NCBI GenBank assembly: GCA_948567375.1
Contig: OX419758.1
Span: 12,405,001 to 12,469,000, forward strand
Source: Lunularia cruciata
Taxonomy: Eukaryota; Streptophyta; Marchantiopsida; Lunulariales; Lunulariaceae
DNA length: 64,000 bases
Reading direction: 5' to 3'
Positions within the stretch are counted from its first letter, which is position 1. Each line of letters opens with the position of its first letter. Positions 44,598 through 55,094 of the stretch are shown in pieces. Under the pieces are notes generated by a model. The model worked only from the letters and a program-made list of their open reading frames with translations. It made no database searches and was not told the origin of the DNA. The position numbers and the translations under genes are program-made.

Positions 44598-47405
44598 ATG
44601 TCAATGACAATGCATACAGATTGGGAGCTGGCGTATAAGATGCAGTTGGATGAGGCTATGGCAGCCTCGATGGAGTCTAACAATCAGGGAATATCGACAC
44701 CAGGGGGAAACGAGACCCATGAATGGAGGGTGAAGAGAGTTGGTAACCGGGGGGGAAGTTCTGATGCAGGAACTGGATTGACGTCACAGATAATTGACAG
44801 GTTTTCCACCATAGCTATCAACGATGTTACTACCGCTCTGCAATTTCAAAGTGGAGAATTGGTCAGAATTGAGCAGGAAGAGAAGGACAAGAAGAAAGCA
44901 GTCGAAGAATCTCAGAATTTAGTGTTGGAGCTGCGGAGAAGACAACATGACAGGAAGTTTGCGCAGTCGCTCGAGGAAATTTCGGATGAAGAATGGGAGC
45001 GGGAAGGGGACTACTATGAGAAGCCGTTCTACAAAATTGACGACGACGATTGGGACAACGACCAGGTCTGCAAATTGTATATTGCCAAGTCGAGGGAAGA
45101 ACCAGGGTATGTCGCCATGGCCTGGTCCTTGGTGGATGAGGAAGGCCGTGTTCTGCTCGAACAATGCAAGTACTTGGGGGGTGAAAGTGCAGGGTATGTT
45201 GGGGAATACACTGCTCTGATTGAAGGTCTTGCTCTTGCCGTGGCAGCTGGGGTGAAACATATTACTGCCTGTTGTAACTCACTGGTCATATGTAACCAGG
45301 TGAGCTACCTTCGGTTCTCAGTCAATTGGGTTCTGCAGTTTTTGTGTATTCCCCTTGGACACTAGGATTGGCTGGTGAATTTGCTGCCAGTACATGGGTG
45401 CGTCTCTCAACATTGATATGTGGGATTCTTTTGGGAGGACATTAAAACACAAGATTTTTGGAGGTGTCAGTCTCACAAGTGACCAGCCAGTTTGAATGTT
45501 GAGAGAGAAAAAGAGAGATATTTCTTGTCAGAGGGGTTATACTAGCAATATGCTGCTGTACCCTCAAGTTCATGAAGTTTTGGATGAAAATGATGATTTA
45601 ATTTTTTTTAGTACCAGCCAGGTCAGCAGCCAGGCAGTTCTCGCGTCCTGTCACCTGAGTGCTTCTAGAAACTGGCAGCTCTTTTACCAAATAATCTAGT
45701 GAAGCATGGATTTTGATATGGATTCTACTTGAATTGGATGTTTGACCTTTACATCGTCCTTGTAAAGAAGTTGCTAGAATCACCAGCAATATGTTAGTCA
45801 TTTGTGGAAAATCTTGTCCTAGAACTGATTCTTGTTTTGGAATATTGTCAAGGTTTTAACCAGCACATCATATTTGGTGTGCTCATCTGTTTCTTGATGG
45901 CAATTGTCAAACTTTGTAGCTTGTATGTTGACAGGCATCAATTCTATCCCTTTTTGTGTATTATTTCAGATCCAGGGACATGCGAAACCTCAAACTCCGA
46001 AATTGATCAAGTTTCTTGATCAATTTATGTATTACAGGGCTCAATTAAACTCTCTCTTTGTAGAATGTGTGCCTAAACACAGAAATGTTCATGCAATTAA
46101 TCTGGCTAATGAAGCCATTCACAGGCACAGAGATGAGATTTTGCACAAAGCACAGAACCTTGATGACTCAACAGGACAAGACGCCTCTTCGTCAGGTGAA
46201 CAGGGGAAGCTGGATGACTGTCCTATCTGTTTTGAGAAAATTCTGGAGGCCGATATGTTTGTAGTCAAAGGTTGCCTTCACTCAGTCTGCGTAAGTTGCT
46301 TGCGCCAACATGTTGAGATTCGTGTGAAGGAGAATCAGGTCCCTGTACGGTGTCCACTAGATTGTACCAACCTGTTGGACATTGATCAATGTCGGGGTAT
46401 GATTCCTCCTGACGTAGCAGAATCTTACGCGAAGTCTTTGACAGAGGCCAGCATCCCCGAGTCAGAAAGGGTGTATTGTCCATTCCCTAATTGTTCTGCA
46501 TTGATGTCTAGAGGTGGGCTCAATCCATCAGTTGGAGCAAGCTCTTCTAGATGCCTTTCACCAATAACTTTTGGGTGCACGGAGTGCATGGAATGCCATC
46601 GGCTCTTCTGTGCGGATTGTCGAGTTCCATGGCATGCAGACATGTCCTGTGAGGAGTATGAGAACCTTCCCCCAGGTGGAAGAGATGCAGAAGATATCAA
46701 ACTGTACCAACTTGCCAATAATAAAAACTGGCAACGGTGCAAGGAGTGCCGCCGCATGATTGAGTTGGATCAAGGCTGCTACCACATGACTTGCCGGTAT
46801 CCTTCCTCATTCTAGTGTATTTTCATCTCAAAATAGTCCATGATCGATTGTTTATAACTTGAGTCAATGACCGAGAATTATAGAACTTATAGAACTGTTA
46901 GGTGCAGGCCAGATGTGTCCACACCCATTGCTGTCTATGTCTTGTGGATGAGTGACTTCCGGTACGTAATGTCACGCTTCATAGCTTTCTAAGCACTAGA
47001 TGTCAGCTATCGTCGCACAAGCTTTTGTTAAGGCAAAGTTTTAATGCCATTTGAGGAGGATTTGGTTTTGATCCTGATCTGTGATATTTGTACAGGTGCG
47101 GGCATGAGTTCTGTTATATCTGCGGGGCGTCATGGATAAACAAACAGGCAACCTGCAAGTGCAAATTGTGGGATGAGGAACATATCGTTGGAGATCCTTT
47201 ACCCTCAGATTCCGAATCCGAGGATTCAGACACAGAAATGTTTGACTTTGATCTTAATCTTAATCTTCTCTTATTTACACCTCAACCCAGGGCGTATAAA
47301 ACTAAACTATGTAGATACTGGGCAGCTGGACATTGCCGATATGGGGTCAGGTGCTATTTTGCTCATGGAGATCATGAACTGCGGGGGGCGCAGCTTCGTT
47401 TCTGA
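44598..47405 (+). CDS. RBR E3 ubiquitin ligase with RNase H-like and CCCH domains
   Basis: Three exons: 44598-45299, 45970-46796 and 47096-47405, with introns GT-AG in phase 0 and phase 2. Together they predict 612 aa. N-terminal acidic region and a likely coiled coil (about residues 81-128). RNase H-like domain about 158-287, with GEYTALIEGLALA keeping the Glu but CNSLVICNQ and AINLANEA replacing expected Asp residues, so it is probably inactive. RING1 318-366 (CPICFEKI ... GCLHSVCVSC ... CPLDC), IBR 404-461, RING2 from 491 with catalytic-type Cys 504 (DQGCYHMTC). C-terminal CCCH finger 582-600 with TTP-like lead-in YKTKLC and C-x7-C-x5-C-x3-H. RBR ligases pass ubiquitin through the RING2 cysteine to substrates. 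A combined role in RNA-linked ubiquitination is inference. Start chosen as the only in-frame ATG after the upstream stop. Confidence 0.88.
45300..45969 (+). other. Intron 1 of the RBR gene (670 bp)
   Basis: Donor CAG|GTGAGC and acceptor TTATTTCAG|ATC. It splits the RNase H-like domain between CNSLVICNQ and IQGHAKPQTP, and the phase is 0. The intron is T-rich, and the frame after 45300 soon ends in a stop. Confidence 0.88.
46797..47095 (+). other. Intron 2 of the RBR gene (299 bp)
   Basis: Donor TGCCG|GTATCC and acceptor TTGTACAG|GTGCGG. Removing it joins YHMTCR to CGHEFCYICG, completing the RING2 zinc ligands. Without splicing the protein would stop at 46815 and lose half of RING2 and the CCCH finger. 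Confidence 0.9.
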
Positions 47406-49340
47406 CGGAACTATCTCAAGTGGATATGGACAGTAAATTGTGTAAATGTAAGCATTTTGTGTACAATAGCCAACTTAGATGGTTTGTTGTGGATACATGA
47501 ATACGAACATGATCGTGCTCACAACTCCATGATATAGCAAGAAACATTCAAGTAGAGGATGTTTTGAGTTCCACAAGTCATCATACGATCTTATAGGATA
47601 TATGTCCTGGAAACTGCTCTCTTAATCTCTTGAGTGGCTTGAGTAAAGTAAGCATTTTCCTTCATTCTCAAAGAGAAAATAAAGAAGTTTGAAATTAGTA
47701 GTATTGCTCCCCGGGAGTGATTTGTTACCTAAGGGATGATTAATGTGTGCCACTGCAAGCGTAATTCCCTTTCCATCAAAAGAATTAGGATTTGACCATG
47801 TTCTGTTGAGTTTCAACAACGGAATTTGCTCCACTTGGGTAAAATGCTAGATCTTTCTGTGTTCCCCGATTTCTGTTGTCAAGTTAGAATTATTCTCTCT
47901 GTTCTGAGAAGTAGATAACCCCCCACCATAACCTATTCCCTCATAAAAACTCTGGCTCTGTAAGGAAGTCTCTTGAATCAAAGACCTCCGTTCTACAAAC
48001 CCTATGTCACTTCCGACGTGTTCGTATAGTACACAAACCACCAAAGGAACAGACTTGTAAATACAAGTCGGTACTACTTTACTCAAATCTAGTTTCTTCA
48101 AGTTTCAATTTCTTGCCGAGTAAATCTTGTGTGAAACCCATTCCAGATTCTCACACGGTTAGCTCAACAACCACTCGGAGAAAATACAAGGATGATAGAT
48201 CTACCATGAAGTCACTTGTTACAGAGAATCCAGAATCCTGTCACAATCGGCAACGAAGTTGTTGGTAGTGAATCCCAGTTCGATCCATAACAGGTCACAT
48301 ACAGTGCAAATCGAATCCTTGACTGCTTCTTGTATCCAGCTACTTCTGCAGCATGGGGGCACTGACCAACTCGTTGTGTTTTCCTATGGAAACCTCGCTG
48401 CCTACTTCCAAGTGTTTTATGTTTTTCGACTTATGCCGAAATAGAGCAAGTAGATTAGAGCACTAAGTAGAAATAGGGCATGTAGATATGCACTATCCAG
48501 TCCTCTTACTTTTGGACTTTCCTCTTTTAAGTTTCAATCTCAACCTGGGGAACTTTCCGTATAAACTTCTTCATAGAATGTGAAGTCGAAAGCATATATC
48601 GTGCACTGTGTATATCGTGGTCATGTCGTCATCACTTTGTATATATCTTGCATATTAAGTGCATCACAGTGCAAATTCCAGTTCGACTTCTGTATAGTAT
48701 GAGCGATAACATCTGTCACAAGTTGCGAGAAATCCACGAGTTCTTTCAGATCTGAAGAAACAACCAACGAACATATTAAAGATTCTAAATTCAACAAGAG
48801 CTTAGAATACCAGAAACTTTTAACATCGTTTTAGTGCAAAAATTTAAGCCAATTGCATTCTCGTGATAAAAGATTTCGTGAAGCATTTGCGCGAAAAGAG
48901 GGTAAACCCAATTCAACACGAAGTGCACAACTTTTGTCCAGTATTTGCGTGAAGAGACGATAGCCTCGACTTAACACACGACATGCTAACAGTGCACGAC
49001 TCTTGAGCCACTCTGAGTGGAGTGCAGCTTAGGTGAAATGAATCATCAACCCAAGCAGAATGCAAGCTGCGAAAGAGACATGATTTTGGTGAGTAATACA
49101 ACAGAGCGTCTCATGTGCTCACTTTCGCGCATGCAGCTCTCTCCTGTGGCTGGAGCTCCAAAATCGGATCCAATCCCGACTTTTGAGCTCTAGAAGTCGT
49201 GAAAAATAGATTTCCAGAAGCAAAGCGGATACTAGAGAGACCCAAGAATCTCAATTCATGCGGATGATTGCACATCTATGGGTATTGAGATTGTTGCGCA
49301 TCTACGTGATGGTTGCTCACCACAGCTGGTTTACCTTCTT
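47406..49340. other. Downstream of the RBR gene, no gene recognised
   Basis: It has a balanced composition with CpG and no transposon motifs. Only short open frames are present. GACTTGTA-AA-TACAAGTC near 48049-48066 is a small perfect inverted repeat. This is probably 3' flank of the gene or low-copy intergenic DNA. Confidence 0.4.
47678..47683 (+). terminator. Candidate polyadenylation signal
   Basis: AATAAA 273 bp after the stop codon of the RBR gene. Plant signals are loose, so this is only the best visible candidate. Confidence 0.35.
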
Positions 49341-49977
49341 CTCAAGATAACTGATGCTATGTGCACAGCACCGCATTCACGCCTAATTGCTGTGACCAGT
49401 CCTACGATGTCTTCAACCTTGATCAAGATCCCGATCGCCAAGAGTTTCAGCGGCGATTTTGTCGGTTCATGGAATTGCAGGAGGACTTATTGGTACAGAT
49501 GGAACAAGGTGGCGAATATCGCCGTTTGCATGTGGGAGATGCAGCAAAAGACAGATGCTATGGAGATGTAGGAGTGGTAACCACCGGTTGACGAAAGCTC
49601 TAGCGTACGCAGAGTGTATCTGTGGAGATTTGGCAATCTCTTGCCGTGGAAAGCAAGGAGAGTTCAGTTGGGTTCTTGCAAGATCTGTACATGGGCGGCA
49701 TTGACCGCAAGGATACCCTTCACCAAAACCTAAAGCTGCGATCACAGGATGACCATCGATCAACTTCTGATGATGAATTCCAGATTGAAGAAGACATGGT
49801 TTAGAGTTCTCGAAAGTAGTAAGTGTTGTTCAGGTCATGGCATGGCATGACGTGCCAGGCCAGAAAGGTAGAAGATAGCTGAGAGCATGGATGAAAGAGT
49901 CGCGAAATTCGAACATATGCCAGAAATAAAGGTAAACTTCAAAGTCCGTTTCAGACGGGGACAAACTCCGGTAAATA

Positions 49978-50009
49978 ATTCACGATTCTCCTTCGAGAAA
50001 GTCGTGAAT
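49978..50009. repeat. Imperfect hairpin, 13-bp stem
   Basis: ATTCACGA TTCTC pairs with GAGAA (2-base bulge) TCGTGAAT around a 4-base loop. It lies 184 bp before the perfect palindrome at 50193. Confidence 0.7.
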
Positions 50010-50192
50010 TATAGACACCCAAGACAACAGAGGGGTTATCTCATCTGTTTGGCACCTTGTGTTCTGTTGAATGAAATGAAATCTGCGAAGGCGAAGAAGA
50101 CTATGTAATGAAAATCGTCAAACCAGAATGTCATCATGTGATTGTTCCCTGTGCTGCGGAAGGAAATCCTTCAAACCAGAGACTGGACATAT

Positions 50193-50220
50193 ATTTCGCT
50201 GAGCTTAAGCTCAGCGAAAT
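50193..50220. repeat. Perfect 28-bp palindrome
   Basis: ATTTCGCTGAGCTT is followed immediately by its exact reverse complement, with no spacer. The next bases outside (T and T) do not pair, so the symmetry ends sharply. Confidence 0.95.
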
Positions 50221-50360
50221 TTATGCATCTACTCTTCAGATACAGTCCAACGGACTAAAATATGTCAAGTTGATCCTTGGACCACTGTTCCTATCCGTGT
50301 CCGTAAAGAACATAGGAACATGTAAACTCTCCCGTGAATCTACATGCAATGAATAGAGTG

Positions 50361-51845
50361 TTATCCAATATTGCAGCGCTGTCTCAGTGTTTGACCAGGT
50401 CAGACGAAGTTTCTACTGTTTCGGAGGTAGGTGCATGACGTCGCTCTTGGAGTAGCTTCAACCACCTAAGACAGAAAGAGATGACCGGCAGTATAGAACT
50501 GATCATGACATACAGCAGCAGGTTGCAAGCAGCAGCAGCAGTCGACGAAGTTCTCTTGAGAGTTTGGTTAAAATAGTATGTTGGATCCTAATTTGAGACG
50601 TTGCAATTCAGGTTGCAGACTACTGTAGTTTTAGTCTCCAGGTACACCTCAAATGACGTCAATTGAGACGCTGACAGATTGACTCGTGCCTCAAAAAGAG
50701 CCAATTTACACGTAGGTTACTCTGAAAACTCCCTGTTGACCTCTCGGATAATTTATTTCGAGCTTCAAGATCACGATTCACGTGTTTGACAATTGTTATT
50801 TGGTACCTCACCACTAAAAGCAACATGCAACAGTGACGTGGGAGTCTGGGGCGTTGAACGGTTCTGGGTATGCTTCTTCCGAGCTACACCAAGTAATGGC
50901 CTTCATTAGACATCAAATGTCCAGACTTCCCTTTCGCTGTAGCTAAACTGCTCTCAATTTGCAGGTCAAGAATGAATTCGGCGGCATACTTCGGACATAA
51001 CAATACTATGCTACCTAGGTCTATTGTTGGTAAGCCCGAGGACCGTACAGAGCCTTTAGATGTTGACCCACAGAAACTATGAACAGAAGTTGGCCCAGAC
51101 GAAACCAAATTACAAAACTTAAGACCCATGACTCATTCAACCGCTAGATGGACAATCGGTCTGGAATACTTCCAGAACTATTGGTAATTCATCACTCTGG
51201 TGCATATGGTGAGGGTAAGGTGATTCCCTAACTATTGTTCAAATTGATGACTCCATGGAAAATTTCAGCCGCTGTACAGCACAAGAAAATTCGTTGAGAA
51301 AACGAACAGAGAATGTGAGGATAGCTTGCAATCGCAGGGTCAATACCTACCTTTGCTTCTCGTGTCGATCTTTCTACTCGACCTTATCTCTGGGCTAATT
51401 AATTGTGCAAGACCATAGCTTTTCTTCGGTGTAGTGTCGTGCTTTGCTTCCGCATAGCTCATCAACCTCGTCACGTGCTGCTGCTCGATAATGCCAGGCC
51501 ATGCATGCATCACTCCCGATATGAGACCGATTGCAGATGTCGCATTCAAGCGACTTGTGTGTGACTTGTGTGAGTCTCGTTGGCGACTAGAAACTTCAAT
51601 CCGAAGACTCCTTGTTGTTGTTGTTGATTACATTTTGAATCTAACACTTTATGATCCGTCTAATTCGCTTCACACCGAGACAAAATCGTGTGCCTTCACG
51701 AATTATACAACACTGGTGAGTCCAAGCAGTCGTGAGCTTGTTAGACCAAGTCCATTCAAGTTCAACTCCTCTACTCTAATTTGATCAGCGTAGGACCGGC
51801 GTTTCAAGCGTTTCATGAAGCTAACCTCAAATGTGTGACAAGCGA
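50361..51845. other. Low-copy sequence, no gene recognised
   Basis: It has balanced composition, with a short CAGCAGCAG run at 50530 and GTTGTTGTT at 51613. Small open frames on both strands (such as 51491-51784) show no domains. No retroelement motif is visible. Confidence 0.4.
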
Positions 51846-51866
51846 AAAAGGCGACCGCGTAGGAAA
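51846..51866 (+). repeat. 21-bp exact repeat, copy 2 (right side of gene island)
   Basis: Identical to 43233-43253, in the same orientation. The two copies bracket the 8.6-kb island that contains the RBR gene. Confidence 0.85.
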
Positions 51867-53819
51867 AACGTGTGACAAGGACACAACGACTAACCTCATG
51901 ATCTCGAGGAGAGATAGGTAGACCCAAGTCGACTTGACCGTGCATGAAATGAACCTCGAGAAGAAAGAGTTACAAAAAGATATCCATAAGTCAAGTCTAG
52001 AAGGAAAGGGAGGTGTCTCCCTTTGCCGATTGGGAACATATGGTCCACAATCTGCATAGTTGAAACCCATTATATAAATGTACATATTTGAGCTTCTTTC
52101 TTTTATCTCGCATGACAATGCCGTGGATGACTAAAATAACAATGATAGCTCACAACGAGACGGATTGAGACACTCAAATTCCTTGTCAATGCATTCATTT
52201 GCGATACATGGAGGAAAATGGAGAGAAGAACTGGCGTAGAGAATCGAGTTTGTTTCTTGAAGGATTTATAAGTGGGAGGAATAATGAGACATGTTTGAGA
52301 CCTTGAGTTCTTGGATCGTCGTTATAATTAAATTTAAGGCTATATTTATAATCATAGATATAGAGAGTAAAATTTTTTGGGTTTTCTATATATGAAAAAT
52401 ATATAGAATGAAAAACTGAATAAGAGATTTGAAAGAGATTTTCTTTTGAATTTTTATCTTTAATGGAGTTTGAGAGTAATTTCTTTCTTCTTAATTGATG
52501 GCGTAAGTGTGCCTTGGGTGAGAGATAATTCTAACATAATTTCTGTTTGATTTTTGGTCCAATCATTGGGAATGTTTTAGAATGAGCTAGAACATATATT
52601 GTGGACAATTTTATGTTTACCAAAAAGAGATTACGAGAGTACATCTGATGAGAAATTTTTAAAAGAGAGAATAAATCTTAGTGAGAATGAAGAACAACTT
52701 GTACACCTTGTGATGCACCATGATTGACCATGGTTGGTATTGGTACTCATATTTCTTTTCTTTCTTTTTAATGTAAGGTATTCGTATCAATTATCATTAT
52801 AAAAATCTAACAAATCTGATATCTATTTTTATTTGACTGTTGAAATTTATCTAGAATGAATATGATTATCGAATTTTAAAATTTCCGAGTTAAGAAATCT
52901 TATGGAAGAGAGAAACCACTGACGTTGGACCATGAGGAGTAATTTATACACCTTCCGGTCCTCGATGACAGATAGCTCGGAGATATATATAAATATAAAT
53001 AAATAAATAAACATATATTGTACACTTGAGAGAGTGGGTTGACTATCAGGTTGATTTTATAATTTGTTTGATTTTGAATCTAGGTACATATACTTTAACA
53101 TTTCTATGCTATCAGAAGTGAAGATATGAAACAATAAAGATCATGAGAGAATTGTAAAAATTGGATTCTAAAAATTTACTACAGAAAATCTAAAGTTGAA
53201 GGAGTTATCACAATAAAAGAGTTTCTTTAGTGTTTTATGTATTGATTGTATCATTGGCCTTAAATCTTTATGATATATTTTTCTGCAAGATAGGCTACAT
53301 GTTGCAAACAAAATTAGAAAGAAGAAAGAAGTCAAGTCTAAGACATGAGAAAGAAGTTTCCACATTTGTACATCTACCAGAGTACAATTTGGGTTAGTAG
53401 AGTATTTTGATTTTATTGGTTTAACCAGATGAGTTGAAATTATATGAGCATATAGTCTAGAATGTCATTAACTTAGGTAGATTTTTTGAGATTCTAGAGT
53501 TGAAAGAGAAGAGTTATAGAATTTAAAAGTTGTGTTGGTCAAATTTTAAGCATTTTAGAGAGTTTTCTTCACATTTTGGAGAAATAACTACTCCAGGGAA
53601 TGATGGAAAGAAACAAGGAGTAGAATGTGACGTTATACAAACTTCTACTAAGACTTGAAATTATCAATTCTAGTCAATATTTAGAATAGACAATGTAGAG
53701 TAGAGTTTGAGGAGAGTCAAGCAAAGATTCACGTGTAAATTTCCACATCTTTGCAAAAGTTTGTGATCAAGTGTTCTAATTGTTGGTAAAGCTTGCATTA
53801 GAAACAATGAGAGTAGAAA
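51867..53819. other. AT-rich intergenic DNA
   Basis: Composition falls back to AT-rich from about 52300. A (TAAA)n-like patch lies at 52990-53015. No coding or transposon motif is recognised. Confidence 0.5.
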
Positions 53820-54234
53820 TGTAACAATATGGACTTTAGCGATGAAATTAATTAGGGCTAATGAAGTAGCAAATAGGCCAAATTAGTCTAGAATGTTCTA
53901 GAACTATCTAGGAAGCTTCTTGGAAAGCTTCCCGACTAGCTTAGCTTGCAACCCAAGTAGGTAGCTTCTAGAAGCTTCCAACATGCTTAGCTTACACGCC
54001 AAGTAGACCGCTTCTAGAAGTTTAGCTTCTTGACAAACTTCCCAGTTAACTTGGCTTGCACTCCAAGAAAACTGCTCAAGGAAGCCTCTTGAGAGGCTTC
54101 TCAAGAGCCTTGTATGCTCTCTATAAATACCAAAGCTGAAACTTGTGCTAGGCATTTGGAGTTTCCTACACTCAAGTGTCCCATTGTGATTTTCCATTGT
54201 TTTATTTCTCTCCTCGGTCTTGCTCTTTTTTTTA
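53820..54234 (+). repeat. 5' LTR of element C3
   Basis: Starts TGTAACAATATGGACTTTAG and ends CTTTTTTTTA, just before a primer site. HSE motifs GAATGTTCTAGAA (53892-53904) and TTCTAGAAGCTTC (about 53966-53978) are intact. The TATA region CTATAAATACC is at 54120. Confidence 0.9.
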
Positions 54235-54235
54235 G

Positions 54236-54680
54236 TGGTATCAAAGTAGGAATCGGATGGATGGAAATAATGAACCACCAAATTTATTTTTGCCAAACCA
54301 TTGGGATTTTTGTATCTGTGTATTACCCAAACATCATTTCACACAAATCATCACCTCACGCTCTGGGCAGAATTTTCTAAATGAAATTACCTTGTCTGAG
54401 GGAACCCTTGGTACTTCCGGTTGAAACTTATAGAGAACTGTGGACTTGTTGCATCTATGTGTTAATAAATTAGATAAATTGGGAGTAGTGTGATAGAGTA
54501 GTAGCTATGGCAACAATGATGATGTTATCATTGCTATGCATTAACAAATCAAGCACCTTACTTGATTGTTGGATGAATGAGACCATCAACGACAAGAGCA
54601 CGTAAAAAGAGCACCAGATTGAGAAGGAGAAGACCGAATCCAATTTCCAAAACCCAAGGTATTTGAAGGCAAGAATATTC
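54236..54680 (+). pseudogene. Primer site and start of gag, element C3
   Basis: TGGTATCAAAG (54236) is a one-base variant of the initiator-Met primer site. The following 430 bp match 59871-60310: MEIMNHQIYFCQTIGI-like text, the HKSSPHALGRIF phrase and CAAGAGCACGTAAAAAGAGC near the gag start. It is cut at about 54680 by family C LTR sequence on the other strand. Confidence 0.8.
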
Positions 54681-54686
54681 TGGGTT

Positions 54687-55063
54687 GTAAAAGATCAAGA
54701 ACAAGGAGAGAAATATGAGAATGGAAGATCACATTTGGACACTCAAGTGTGAGAAACTCAGAATGCCGAGCATAAGGTTTGGCTTTGGTATTTATAGAGA
54801 GCATACAAGGCTCTTGAGAAGCTTCTCAAGAAGCTTTCTTGAGCCACTTTCTTGGAGTGCAAGCCATGTTAATTGGGAAGCTTCTCAAGAAGCCACCTAT
54901 TTTTCATGCAAGCTAAGCTAGTTGGAAGCTTCTAAAAGCTATCTACTTGGGGTGCAAGCTAAGCTAGCTGGGAAGCTTCCTAAGAAGCTTCCTAGATGCT
55001 TTTATAATATTCTAGGTTAATCTGGCCTATTTGCTACTTTGTTAGCCTTGACTATCAAGACCG
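54687..55063 (-). repeat. Family C LTR, minus strand, start lost
   Basis: On the minus strand it runs from TAGTCAAGGCTAACAAAGTA (55063) to the end near AAGATCACATTTGG...CTTGTTC. Only the first ~35 bp of the LTR are missing. It is directly followed, with no gap, by the end of another C LTR in the same orientation, forming an LTR-LTR tandem. Confidence 0.82.
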
Positions 55064-55094
55064 AGGAGAGAAATAAGAGAATGGAAGGTCACAT

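Larger units (their letters stand above)
49341..50360 (+). other. Cluster of short open frames, coding status unknown
   Basis: Frame 49361-49591 (no ATG; begins with a GTG codon) reads TPNCCDQSYDVFNLDQDPDR, then QEFQRRFCRFMELQEDLLVQ, then MEQGGEYRRLHVGDAAKDRC. It has protein-like composition. The overlapping frame 49278-49571 is also open. Others follow at 49622-49804, 49887-50108 and 50108-50356, the last two joined stop-to-start. I recognise none of them. They could be exons of a host gene or an eroded duplicate; splice sites are not convincing. Confidence 0.35.

Noticed and set aside
51491-51784. 97-aa frame near the right edge of the gene island
   Set aside because: No recognisable domain; overlaps an equally open minus-strand frame; no splice context.
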